Positions 19,966 to 30,724 of a stretch of DNA of 38,466 nt are shown piece after piece (the stretch's first letter is position 1; the number at the start of each line of letters is the position of its first letter). A program made the position numbers and the translations under genes. A model generated the notes under the pieces. It ran no database searches. It had not been told where the DNA came from and saw only the letters and a list, made by a program, of their open reading frames with translations. The DNA is from Leucogyrophana mollusca (lineage: Eukaryota > Basidiomycota > Agaricomycetes > Boletales): assembly GCA_021014945.1 (NCBI GenBank), contig MU266582.1, positions 1 to 38,466 on the forward strand, read 5' to 3'.

Positions 19966-22875
19966 TCAGCCCAATGCCATAGCCTCATCCGTACCATCCC
20001 GAGGGACGGACACCTTTTTGGTCTCCTCTGCTCGCTTTTGGAAATGGCCACTAGCGTGGTATTTGACCTTCAGCTTAGCCATCATTCGTTTGAAAGCCTC
20101 TTCACCGCCTGGATAAATCTTGTCCAGCGCCCCGCAAGCAATGTTGGATTCGAGTGCCAGATTGAGAAGTTCGATCACATGCCCATTGATGGGGTCGACA
20201 CTTAGTGCCTTGGATAACGCCGTACCTAAGTCAAGGCAAGGCATGGAAGACAAGCAGAAATACACTTACTTCATGGTATTTCTCGATGGCTTTGTCCACC
20301 TCATCGAGCTGATGATAAATCATGCCCATGTAGGCGAGGCCTTGTGGATGTTGCGGGCTGATCTCGAGAACCCGCTGGTAGTTCTCTTTCGCTTTATGAT
20401 AGTTTCTGCAAACCGCACAACAAAAAAGGTGAGGATGTGTTTATGACGTTGTATCTCTATGGCGCACTTCAGTTTTCTATGGCATGTACCTAGATTTAGG
20501 TAGGTCGTCGTCCAAGAGCTTTCAGAGCTCTGCGTCACTTGGGCAAGGTCAAGAGACCGTTGAAACAGATCCGCCGCGCGTTGGAGACTGTGAATATTGG
20601 AAAAGTTAGAGATGGTCGGAGAAAAAAGCAGTGGATCAAACGCACTCTCCGTGTGTGAATGCCATGACCCCCAGTTCATTCACCAAGAGGGGGTCGCCAT
20701 CGCATGATGCATGGGCAGCGCGGAGAGCCTCATCCGCTAATGAGTGATTTGACAGCATAATTTGTTCCATCCCCACAAAGAGGAGCGGTAGATGGGACCT
20801 ATTTGAAGTCAATTGGCGCAAAACTGGCAATGCCGAGCATCCCTCACCCGGCAAACATTCGCGCACAAGTAGAGTATGCTGTCACGGCGTGATCATGCTC
20901 GCCCTCCAAGGCAAAAGTGTGAGCAAATGCTATCCACGCAGGGCCGAATCGAGGGTCCATCAAAGATGTTTTACTGCAAGGCGTCAGAAAAAGTATTGCT
21001 TCTACTATCTAGTGAACACGCAAACCTGAAGTATTGCCTGGCCTGAGACCACTTGCCGGAGCCGAGATACCAAACTCCAACAGCATACCAGCTGATTGGA
21101 TTCTCGGGTTCGCGATCCACCAGCTCGTGTGCGAGAATGAACAGTTTAGACTGTAGGTGTGACAAATGATACATGCACGCAATGTGGAGAGGCATTGTTG
21201 GGGTGTGGACGGCGACCAAACTCAGTATCCTATGCAGGCAAGCGAAGTGAGAGGATATGCCACATGCGGAAACATAGACGGTACCTGTTGGTAATGGCGT
21301 AGCAATCTGCCCACCGGAATTGAGCATAAAGTGCATCCGCAAAGCTGAAGAGAACGTCCGGATTATCGGAGAGCCCGAACTCATCGACAAGCCGGCGGCG
21401 CGTGAGTGCATGCTCCTCTGCGTGCTTGTACTTTCGTAATCGGGAGGTGTATATGAGTTGCACAAAATCAGCATCTTCTGACGTTTGCTCCTTATAAGCG
21501 AGGCCCTGGACAAATTCCCATTCTGCATCATCGAAGAGGTGTGAGCGGGTAGCATGATTGAAGTTCAAACAATGTTGCGGATACCTTCATCGGGAGCCAT
21601 CATTTCACCGGTAACTAGCTGATCAAACGCATCGTAACATTTTACGTCCAGAGCGAGCGCCTCCATAAAACACTGCTTGGCCTGATCCCCACGGTTCAGT
21701 TTAAGCATAAGTATTCCTCGTAGATGACACATGGAAGCTTCGACCTGCGTAAATTAGCATGTCGCCCACGATGATCTACGATGCTACAACCCACTTTGAT
21801 CCCACCGTCCGTGTTGGGAACCGCTGGACCTGTCCGTCCTGCAGATCGAATTGTCAGAATAATCCCGCCCATCGAGCCGGTAGATAAAAGTGCCAACCTG
21901 AGTGACGGAAAGGGTTGGCTTCCCCAAGGAGTTCCGTGGCATCTGCCCAGTTACCTTGCCTCACCTGACGTGGATATTAGACTGGATGCGGCAGTTGGCG
22001 GAGATGAAACCGTACTTGACATTGGGCAGCGAGATAACGACAGGCCACGCTCATGTCAACTAGCCTTGACACACTACTTTGTAGCGCTTCTGGAATCTCA
22101 ATCATGCCACTGGGACCCATTGGGAGCCGTGGCGTTTGATCAAGTTGGAAAGGGACCTCCTTGCCTTTACCTTTGGCATCAACAGTGAAGCCGCTCATTG
22201 TGGACGTCCCCGCAATAGAGTGTTCATATCCGTTTATTGGTTTGTCCGAAGCTTCCGATGTTATGATCGGAAATGGCCTGGTCAGCAGTCTTTCCGCACG
22301 GGAGTACTGGTGGGTCATGAAATATGTTTGCGCGAGCCAGAACGCGTCGTTTGGGTCATCTAAATGAGATTACACGCGCAGAAGAGTTGTGTTGTGATCC
22401 AGTCTGACGGTAAAATGGAAACTAAACGCGACTCACTGGTCCAAGACAGAATCTTATCACCCCAGAAAGCAGCAGTCTCGTATAGGTGCTGCATCAAAGC
22501 GTCGTGCCGCCAAAGCCTCATGCGATCGACCATACCCCATTCGTACTCTGCGTCATTGTCTGCTTCGGCCTCTGAGTCCTGAAAGACATCCATCGTGTCA
22601 TTCGCGAGGGGGTGGCGACTCGTACTGTCCTTGGCACGGCGGTGCCTTCGAGGTGAGGAGCGGGGTGAAGACGGCAACATGGAGCAGTTTGGATCAAGTG
22701 CAAAAGGGCGGCCATGGGACGCGGCGCTGATACCAGCGAAAGACGAGGCGACTGGCTGTGGTCCAAATGAGAAAGAAGATCCAATAGAGCCTCTGTTACG
22801 TGAACCAGCAGTGGAAGGGAGATGAGGAATTGGTGGGATAACAAAAGCGCCTGCAGGCGGCGGTGTAGACGCCAT
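19966..22875 (-). CDS. CDC16: Anaphase-promoting complex subunit Cdc16/Apc6
   Basis: TPR scaffold subunit of the APC/C ubiquitin ligase, needed for the metaphase-anaphase transition. Twelve exons: 22875-22437, 22359-22016, 21964-21898, 21838-21795, 21744-21585, 21522-21285, 21229-21026, 20973-20848, 20798-20646, 20587-20468, 20405-20270, 20208-19966. They join to 757 residues. The first ~95 residues are Ser/Pro-rich and probably disordered. TPR helices start with [19 protein letters not shown] and [24 protein letters not shown] repeats. The hallmark Cdc16 core follows: [73 protein letters not shown]. The last repeat is [19 protein letters not shown]. The tail is charged. It shares a divergent promoter with the GST gene. 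Confidence 0.94.
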
Positions 22876-23323
22876 TGCTTGCTGAATGTTGCTACAAATG
22901 CTCTTCAGTGAGAGCGTGACACAGGCCAGGATATTGATATTGATAGGTAGTTACCTGTAAAAATAATTAATAAATTTCTCATCGGGCTACTGACGAGTCC
23001 TTCTTGACTCTTGAGCCCTTCGTCCAGACGACTCGACATATGTATCACTTCACCCTACGATTTCTTCAGGTTCTGTAGGAGATCTCGTAAGAGCACGCAC
23101 TATGTACTTGTGAGGTGGTAATTAGCAACTAGCGACTAACACTCGACCCCTTTTAATCGCGGACTTGTGGGACAGCGTTTCCGAGTCCCATCCCGCGGGA
23201 CGAATCCACATTCAACACCGGGGGTTCGGTTGCCGCTGAAGTGCTGAAACCGGCCGGCCGCAGCACATCCAACTAATAAGTAGATGAGCTGGCAAACGGA
23301 AGCTCCTCTATTCAACGTTCACC
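22876..23323. promoter_or_regulatory. Divergent promoter region CDC16 / GST
   Basis: These 448 bp separate the start codons. A palindromic GGCCGGCC core occurs at about 23252-23259. No coding content is seen. Confidence 0.45.
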
Positions 23324-24126
23324 ATGTCGTCGCCGATCATCTTCTACGACATTCCCTCTAAATTACCTGGCAGTGCTTGGTCTCCAAACACCTGGAAGAC
23401 AAGGTGCGTATTGGTGTTATTACGTCGTTTCTAGAGCCTTACTATGCCCAACGTAGGGTTGTTTTGAATATCAAAGGCATTCCCTATAAGACCGAATGGG
23501 TTGAGTACCCGGACATCGAGGCGCTCGCTCTCAAAATCGGTGCCTCCCCCACAGGCACCAGACGCAACGGGAATCCGATGTACACGCTCCCTATCATCCA
23601 AGATCCCAACACTGGAAAAGTTGTTTCCGACTCCTTCATGATCGCCGAGTATCTTGACGCAACTTACCCCAACGGAAACACACTCTTCCCCCTAGGCACC
23701 AAGCCTCTCTTCGCGGCATTTGAAGCCGGTGTATCGAACGCTATTCGGGACATAGCACTCTTGCAAATGGCCCTTATCTGCCCCATGTTAAATGATCCCA
23801 GCGAGAAGTTCTTTAGGGCAAGTAGAGAAGGCATATTCGGCATGAAGGTCGAGGAATTCTCCCCTATCGGGGAAAAGCGTGATGCAGACTTGGCGAAGGC
23901 TAAACAGAGCCTTGCCACTCTTGACAAGTGGCTACTGAAGAGCGGCGGGAAGTATGTCATGGACGACACGATATCATATGCAGACGTGATCCTTGCAGGT
24001 TGGTTCAATTGGATCAGGCTTGTCCACGGCCCGGATAGTGCTGTGTGGAAAGACATTGCTGGTTGGCACGGAGGAAGATGGAGAGCTCACATTACGAACA
24101 TGCAGAAGTTTTTAGTGATATATTGA
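23324..24126 (+). CDS. Glutathione S-transferase, Ure2-like fungal class
   Basis: Cytosolic GST-fold enzyme, 249 residues, exons 23324-23403 and 23457-24126. The N-terminal thioredoxin domain (about 1-95) reads IIFYDIPSKLPGSAWSPNTW, then RVVLNIKGIPYKTEWVEYPD. The glutathione gamma-Glu site lies in MYTLPIIQDPNTGKVVSDSF, with the Asp-Ser pair followed by MIAEYLDATYP. The all-helical C-terminal domain ends with the conserved SYADVILAGWFNWIR and a basic terminal helix. The probable catalytic side chain is a Ser or Asn in the SAWSPNTWK loop rather than Cys, as in transferase-type fungal GSTs. A role in xenobiotic or aromatic-compound detoxification is inferred from the family. It is convergent with the next gene (283 bp between stops). 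Confidence 0.9.
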
Positions 24127-24409
24127 CCAACCGCGCTGCCGGTGAATTTGTAAATAGGATTCGAATAGTTTCGCAAGTTAAAACACGTCTCAACCCTTTT
24201 TGATTGCGTCGGTGTAGTGTCGAGGCCAGCCCAAGCCAGCGGCATCCTACTAGCCCGTCTGACCGACCAAACTTTGCGCGCATGGCAGCTCTTAGCTCGC
24301 CAAAAGACATTTCACCGTGTCACCAGCGTATAATTGAGAGCGGTAAATATTCGCAACGACCGGCCCTGGCACAGATATCTTTATATGTACTACATGAATT
24401 AGCCTGTGT

Positions 24410-25210
24410 TCAGGCCCCTTCCACCACGCCCATCTGAGCTTTCTCCAACTCGCCCAATAACTGCTTGTACTCCGGGAACAGAGTAGTGGTCAACCGCTGC
24501 ACAAATGCGATCAAGGCGGGACTTTTGAGGACCATTGCAGATATGTAAGGATTGCCTTTGGTGCCAAGTATATTGGCCAGGAAACCGTAGATAGTGAGGT
24601 CGATACGCGATGGCTTGTCTCCGTGGAAGTACGGATGTGAATGGGGTGACGACAGACGTGCTTCCAGCGCAGCGAAAGCTTCCTTCTCCAGGAAATTCAC
24701 TTCTTCTACAGAATGTCGGCCTACGCCGGCGGCCCACAAGCCATTCACGACCCTTCGCCTCATCCACCATGAAATCAGGGGTCTGATGAGCCACGGAGCG
24801 CCCGCAAAAATCTCCGATGAAGTGACGGCGTAGTTGGCGTCGGGGTACCACCGTTCGTATACGACTGCAAGGTAAACTTCTTCTATATAGGCCTGCCACG
24901 CCCGCGATTCAGCTCGTTGGGACGCCGACAGCCCAGCTAGGTCATCCGGGTCGTCGGCGATGCCCTTCTCGATAAGATGGCTGATGATAAAGTGGGAGTC
25001 TGGAATAGTCACGGACTTTCCGTCACACTGAATATCAGCGTACGGAACTTTGCCTTTGGGGGCGTTGGATGGAAACGTGTCGCGGAGCTCATATGACATT
25101 GAGCTGAATCGTAGGAATGTCTCGAGTTTTTGACAGAATCCAGACGGACTCGGGGCATCTGGAGGTTTGGGAACGCCCCATAGTATCACGTGAGCTGGCG
25201 TTTCGGACAT
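24410..25210 (-). CDS. FAXC/metaxin-like GST-fold protein
   Basis: Single-exon gene, 266 residues, start ATG 25210 (the open frame continues upstream to 25288 without another ATG). It has a GST_N-type thioredoxin domain (HVILWGVPKPPDAPSPSGFCQ, then KGKVPYADIQCDGKSVTIPDS) and a Tom37/metaxin-like helical C-terminal domain (YFHGDKPSRIDLTIYGFLAN). A conserved Cys lies in GFCQKLETFLR at the usual active-site helix. The family includes animal failed-axon-connections and bacterial or fungal GST-like proteins; activity is not established. A likely 5'-UTR intron runs from GTAAGTGC (near 25291) to CTCCAG (near 25237). A TATATAT element lies near 25344-25350. Confidence 0.85.
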   Translation of the reverse strand: MSETPAHVILWGVPKPPDAPSPSGFCQKLETFLRFSSMSYELRDTFPSNAPKGKVPYADIQCDGKSVTIPDSHFIISHLIEKGIADDPDDLAGLSASQRAESRAWQAYIEEVYLAVVYERWYPDANYAVTSSEIFAGAPWLIRPLISWWMRRRVVNGLWAAGVGRHSVEEVNFLEKEAFAALEARLSSPHSHPYFHGDKPSRIDLTIYGFLANILGTKGNPYISAMVLKSPALIAFVQRLTTTLFPEYKQLLGELEKAQMGVVEGA

Positions 25211-26581
25211 GGTTCGAACCAGTGGCTGGTTTAATCTGGAGAGCGCGGTTGTAAGTGACAATTCAAGAGAGACACCTGAAAGGTGCACTTACAATGCAGG
25301 CTGTAGGAGTCGAGGCGTGCAGCCATCCAATGGTTGCGCTTAATATATATTACACACGGCAGGCGAACTGTCGAGCTTACGAGTCCTCTGCCGAAGCGAA
25401 TTATTAGGCCAAGACGTTGACTGCGCGGTGCTGCGCTGCGTGTCATATAGGGGCCTTGCGAAACTCAATTTGCCCCTTTCGGTTTGATTGTGTGGGGTAA
25501 CGGAACAAGCCAAACATTCAGTCCTGTCGGTGGTTGTGAACGCATCCGGCTGTATTACGATCTCCTGATAGGGCCTGCATCACCCGACCAGCGCACTCGA
25601 TGCTTCACTGTCTCTCGTCCTAGCATGGCCTTCTGCCGTTATCACTTTTTCAATGTCTCGACAGTGGTCTTACCTGCTTACACCATGAATAGACTTACCT
25701 CTGATGTACATATGCCGTCGATTAGAGTCGAATTCATACTGCTTTCAACTGGGCGAAGTCAGGGCGTTGGGCATTAGCCAATAACCCGAAGTGTGCCCCT
25801 ACCCCGGGCAGTGGGCACACCCTCCAATGGTCGCTGACCACTCTGCTAACCGCAATCGATGCGGTTCGTTTATCGTACAGAATCATCGCATCGACTACAT
25901 TTGCTGCTGCAGGTTCGGTGCGAAGGCGCTCATTGGCGAGGATGTTGGAAGTAGATAGGTACCAGTGTCGACGCGCAACGGGATCAACGGGGCGGATACA
26001 TCTTGCTTGGGGCTGCAGTCTGATTAAAGACCATCGCAAGGAAGTAGAAGCATGATCGTTGCCTGCCTTGAATAGCGGAAAGCGAGAGGGATCATCGTCT
26101 GCAAGATTAACATGTGAACAAGTTACCGTTCGCGCTGACCTCGCTGAACCGTGTTCGCGGGCGCGTCGATTTCACGATTGCAGTAGCGGCCGGAACCTTC
26201 GATATTATGAGTAGTCTTGCTCTTTCCTTGGCCCGGGGCTCCAGTCAACATTGCACACCTAGCCTCCCGAGTGCGAGTTCGGCCTTCAGTGCGGTTAACT
26301 GTTTCGTTTCGTGATACCGGAGCAAAATTGGTTGGAAGGGAACGGGTCACAGGGACACGATACAGCCGACCAAACCAGAAGAGACATCCGACTATATGGC
26401 AGGAGGCAAGTTGGATGAATCAAACAATCTACAAGGGGTGCCCTGATTATGGTCCACGCTTGCTGCGGGGACTGGAAATGCTGCAGCCCGTCAAGTGGAC
26501 CATATTTGATTCGTAGCGTCGAACGCGGTAGAACCATCGACAGTCTTAATCCATCTGTTCCATGAAGCTACATAAATCACA
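25211..26581. other. Intergenic; weak candidate minus-strand gene at 25734-26320
   Basis: No recognised gene. On the minus strand an open stretch from about 26102 to the TAA at 25734 follows a TTAATCTTGCAG acceptor-like site. It can be joined, through a 41-nt intron with donor GTCAGC, to an upstream stretch beginning MLTGAPGQGKSKTTH near 26253. The combined product (about 150 residues) is unfamiliar and could be chance. Plus-strand frames show nothing. Confidence 0.2.
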
Positions 26582-28141
26582 TCATATTCGTCGCCATCCC
26601 GCCTCGCACCCTCCGTCGATAATATCCCCGGCGTTGACGCTGACTAGATCAAGTAAGACTGCGTCCTCGAGCAAGGCTGGTTTACTTCGCAAGACAGACG
26701 GCCATGCCGGTCGGGGCTTACTGTTAATGGAGGAAGAAGAAACAGACGACCGGAGAGACAGGGCGGAAGCATCCCGCATAGATGAGAGACACGGAGTTGA
26801 AAGACGGTTGGTGTCCCTGGTGGTACGCTGAGTAGCATGTGGCGGAAGGCCAGAGAGTTGTTCCACAAGCAAAGGCCCAACGTCGACACCGCCGCGAGAC
26901 CTCAGGGCGACAGCGCTGCGGGCGGCTTGGGATAAATTGTCTGGTTTATCCAGGAGAGGGGTGAAGACGAATGGCGTTTCGAGCTCGGACTTCACTGGCA
27001 TCTGGTATTCCAGGGGGTCCGTGGTACCAGTAATATCAGCTTGGTTCTCGTCGTCGAAAATGTCCGAGTACGACGATGTTGAAGAAGCATCATCAAAAAA
27101 TGACTGGGATGAGTTTTGCGACGAGCCAACGGGTGTTCTGTCGCCAGTCCTCTCAGGGTCGATTACAGAGAAGGCCAAACGTTCGGGGAGGCTGCACGAG
27201 AAGTGACGGTTTGAAAGAGTGCCCTCTGGAGTCATCCATACGTTGGGCGGTAAGGCTATGTCCACCTTGACTGGGCTCCAAGGTGATGGCAGACAGGGTA
27301 GAAGTTCGGAAATCTCGATTTGATGGCCTGGAAACCCGCGGCGCTTGCTAACGATGTCAGTCATAGGGGATTGATGTGAAAGGTAAGCTGGTTTGGGAAA
27401 AACCACCACAGGCAAGACCATATTCCTGTGATCGGTACCGGCAGTGCGCAGGACAGGGGTGTCAGGGCGCCTTATTGTGGGTAGTCGGTGAATGGGAAGT
27501 GGGGCGAAGCCAACACGACGACAGGGAGGAGTCGCTGGAGATGGGCCGCGAAAGGATATGGGGTCGCCTATGTGAAATAACGGCGTCAAAGCGACAGCAC
27601 TCGGAGGCGTGCAAGTCCGAGGAGCTTCAGGCTGGGCAACACCCACACGGCCCGAGTGGACCCGAACTTGTGGGTTGCGGTAGGCCTTGTTGACAAGGAT
27701 GCGAGACTCCGAAGTAGATCTCTTGGGAGGAGGACTACCCCAAGGATGATAAGCTGGGGAGGCCGATGACTTGGCATTCCCGAAACATCCGAGTTCGGGG
27801 TCCCTTGCAGCATGTTTGGCAGGAACATAGACCTTGGAAAAACGGGGGTAGCGAGAACTATCGCCAGCTGTTGCGCGCCTCCCAAGAAGGCTGGCCGAGG
27901 CCTTGGTGTTCTTGGCCCCGCTTTGACGGGGAAGGCTGCTCCTGCGCCGTGTATCCTCGTGTAGATCACCAGCCAGAGATACCACCTTCGGTGTTCTGGT
28001 GGCTGCAGCGGGCGAAGGCAGCCCAGGCGATGAAGCACTCGATTGGAAAATAGAAGTGAAAGAGTGGACGAGCTTCACGACGAACAGCCACACAGCGTGC
28101 AGTAGGCCTGGGGGCTGCGGTTGGGCATTGGGATGAGGCAT
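26582..28141 (-). CDS. Orphan low-complexity protein with N-terminal hydrophobic helix
   Basis: Single open frame of 519 residues from ATG 28141 (context ACCATG). The frame extends a little further upstream, but only to a non-ATG codon. I recognise no domain. Residues about 12-32 (LLHAVWLFVVKLVHSFTSIF) form a hydrophobic or amphipathic helix that could anchor it to a membrane. The rest is rich in Ser, Pro, Arg and Thr, with many SP/TP sites typical of disordered phosphoproteins. One more ordered-looking block is near the middle-to-C-terminal third (KVDIALPPNVWMTPEGTLSN), followed by an acidic/Ser patch with SSSYSDIFDDEN-like composition. A probable 5'-UTR intron runs from GTAAGCAG near 28197 to CCACAG near 28158. 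It is divergent from the next orphan. Confidence 0.65.
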   Translation of the reverse strand: MPHPNAQPQPPGLLHAVWLFVVKLVHSFTSIFQSSASSPGLPSPAAATRTPKVVSLAGDLHEDTRRRSSLPRQSGAKNTKASASLLGRRATAGDSSRYPRFSKVYVPAKHAARDPELGCFGNAKSSASPAYHPWGSPPPKRSTSESRILVNKAYRNPQVRVHSGRVGVAQPEAPRTCTPPSAVALTPLFHIGDPISFRGPSPATPPCRRVGFAPLPIHRLPTIRRPDTPVLRTAGTDHRNMVLPVVVFPKPAYLSHQSPMTDIVSKRRGFPGHQIEISELLPCLPSPWSPVKVDIALPPNVWMTPEGTLSNRHFSCSLPERLAFSVIDPERTGDRTPVGSSQNSSQSFFDDASSTSSYSDIFDDENQADITGTTDPLEYQMPVKSELETPFVFTPLLDKPDNLSQAARSAVALRSRGGVDVGPLLVEQLSGLPPHATQRTTRDTNRLSTPCLSSMRDASALSLRSSVSSSSINSKPRPAWPSVLRSKPALLEDAVLLDLVSVNAGDIIDGGCEAGWRRI

Positions 28142-28801
28142 GGTAGACAAGTAACGACTGTGGTAAAGTTCAGCAAGAGGCAATAGGGCTGCTTACCTTG
28201 GATATGATCATTATGTAGTTGTATCCCCAGATGAGGCTGACTGGAATGACGCAAGTCTCATACTCATATAAGGTCAGCTACTGAAGCCTAACGCAAGACC
28301 ACCAACAGACGAGGTCAGCCACCGTCGTATGCTGGGTCTGCAGAAATTTTGCCTACCTCCATTCATACTCGCCGCGCAAACCTGATAAAAGATGTGGCTC
28401 GTAGGTTCCTGGTGAAACCCAGCGTGATGGGCTACTGACAGTGACTCGGCCAGGCTACCGAGTGACCGCATGACTCCAAGTGACAAGCAGAGGTACTTTT
28501 GAATATTCCTCTGAATTCCCTTACTCCAACTAGATTACGTTTTACCAACCGACGATTAGTCGGCCGGCCTCCGTGATGGATATCGTATAACTGAGCATCG
28601 TAGAATGAGTAGAAGGACGGAAAGAACGCTGTAGAAACGTGGATCTCGATGATTCCCGACGGGCGTCACACCATTAGGTCACGCTTTCCATAGCCCACGT
28701 TCAGGAATGCGACCTCCCCGCGATAATTTCTCTGTTTTACTAATGACTGGGACGTTCTCGTCTCATTCAGAAACAGTCGCCACCATACCTCAGCCGTCTG
28801 A
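28142..28801. promoter_or_regulatory. Divergent promoter region of two orphan genes
   Basis: These 660 bp hold the probable 5'-UTR intron of the minus-strand gene and the promoter and leader of the plus-strand gene. No other gene is visible. Confidence 0.4.
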
Positions 28802-29819
28802 ATGTCCCAACCTGATGGCCATCTACCCTCACATCCCCAACAGGGCCAGAAATCTCTCGTGGATGGACCTCACGACCCCGAACAGATCTCTCTAGACGGC
28901 AAAACCCCTCGTGCCGACGAAGACGTGAGCACTGGTGCTTCAGAGTCTGGCTTTAGCTTTTCGTCCAATTCGTCCGGAGAGGTAAGTGAGTTTATAGTCC
29001 TTATAGCTGCTTGTCCCCACTCTGGAGCGAGTAACTTCTCGGTTTCCCCAGAATGTCTGATTTACTGATCTTTCTCGAACGACAGATTGTCGGCACTCCA
29101 TTTGACATTGGGGCTCGTCGATACGAATACCCATTCCCAGAAGGACATAGTCCTACGAGCGAAGCTTTCTCACCGCTCTCATCTTCCATCACCAGTGCAT
29201 CTTCATCTCTCCCCAACTCTCCCCAATGGCCGTTCCATATATCGTCGAAATCATTTCCCCTTGCCGCTCCTCCGATCTCCAAACTTAAAGTACATCCTAA
29301 ACTGAGGGCCGCAAACGCACGAGAACCACCTGTCCCACCTGGCCTGGTGAAGAAACGACATCGTTTGAGCGCAGATCTTCAACCTCACTCCGGCGACGAA
29401 GGGCAACAGAGTGATGCGAGCGAAGTGGCAGTGAGAAGTCGGAAACATTCGAGGTTCAGCATGGGACTGACAGGATTGGATCAAATGTCGGGCGTGCCCA
29501 GTGACTCGGACACTGGGCAAAGCAGCTATATTGGGACCGAAACAGCAGGAGCCACGCAAGGCGCTTCTACGAATATGTCGGCGATTCAGCGTAAAGATGT
29601 AGCAAAGCCCGAAGAAAAGACAGAACAACCTCCTGCAGTAAGTGTTGATTTGCGTGTTAATGCAGACGGAGAACCAGTGGGCCTTGGTTGCGGCATCACC
29701 CCTGCTCCTTTGACTCATTGCAGTTCGATTCTATTAATCGTTCACTTACTGAATCTGGTACCCCTAGCTTCGACGAGAAAGGGAACCTGCGCCAGACAAC
29801 AGAGGATGGTCCAAGATGA
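28802..29819 (+). CDS. Orphan Ser/Pro-rich disordered protein
   Basis: Exons 28802-28981, 29086-29637 and 29724-29819 join in phase 0 to 275 residues. All three junctions use GTAAGT donors and CAG acceptors, which makes the model credible despite the lack of homology I can recognise. Notable segments are a Ser-rich GFSFSSNSSGE run before the first intron and an aromatic motif IGARRYEYPFPEGHSP. A Ser tract (SPLSSSITSASSSLPNSP) follows, then a conserved-looking VPPGLVKKRHRLSADLQPH with a basic KKRHR that could be a nuclear signal. The C-terminal exon is charged (SFDEKGNLRQTTEDG). No membrane segment or enzyme motif is seen. Confidence 0.65.
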
Positions 29820-30724
29820 GGGTAATGATTAGGATATTAGCAAGTCGCAGTGAGTGGCAGTTTTTGCTGTTTGCCGTTTTGTGCTCATAGCTTTTTCCCA
29901 GTCTTCAACTGGTTTCTACGCTTTTTCTTTGGGTATTGAGGGTCATTTTGGGACGCAGGTGTTGGTTTGCAACCTTCTCTGTGCGTCGTTTTTCTTATAA
30001 TGGGTTTCCCTGGGTTTTATGGCGTAATACACGGGCAACCAGGCATGTAACATTCATCACAGTCGTACGATATCACTCACCTTTGTTACCTCGTATTTGG
30101 AGATCACTATGTGTCGCTATCTCACTATTTCGCATGCAGCCATAGTCATGCATGCCTTGCTTTCGTACCGTACATTTGATATCGTTTGCCACACCTATCT
30201 TCAAATTCACTGCGGGTCATACCTAAATGCAATTATTATTGACAACAAACTGCGTATTACTATTTACTGACCGCATCATGACTGCATCCGCACGTGCTAC
30301 AGGAGTGAAAGATCAAAAATTCTGCCAGGAGCAACTCACCCCCGGATTTTTACTCGAGTTACTTGTCAATGTGTAACCGCGCAGACATAGATCGCTGTAT
30401 GCCTGTTCATAGTCCAGGTAGAGGCGGTGTCCTGGGAAGCCTTGTTAGTAGCACTGGACGCGAGAAGAATCGCACGGCTGCGATTCCTTTGTTCGCATGC
30501 ACTGCTCTGGCTGTTTCTTCTTTGTTGCGGATGCTTTTGTCGCATCGCACATCACACTGTTGCTGAAACGGCAATACTGCGCGCGATGAGCTAGCACAGC
30601 AATGAGTCTTGATGGGGACTGGCAGTGTATGATACAAAACACTTCCTATCGGCCAGGTTACAGTCCTTGTATAAATACATCTTCCGAGTTCTGTGCTCCG
30701 CATCACTCTCTAATCAGAACCACA
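29820..30724. other. Intergenic before the PY-rich gene
   Basis: T-rich 3' flank of the preceding gene, then the promoter of the next. I see no exons or RNA genes. Confidence 0.45.
30670..30677 (+). promoter_or_regulatory. TATA box of the PY-rich protein gene
   Basis: TATAAATA 48 bp before the ATG at 30725. The spacing implies a short leader and supports this start. Confidence 0.55.

Noticed and set aside
25200..25222. GGTTCGAACC, resembling a tRNA B box
   Set aside because: No A box or foldable cloverleaf upstream, and it sits at the start codon of the FAXC-like gene.
25211..25288. Extended N-terminus of the FAXC-like protein
   Set aside because: The upstream frame has no ATG and contains a likely 5'-UTR intron.
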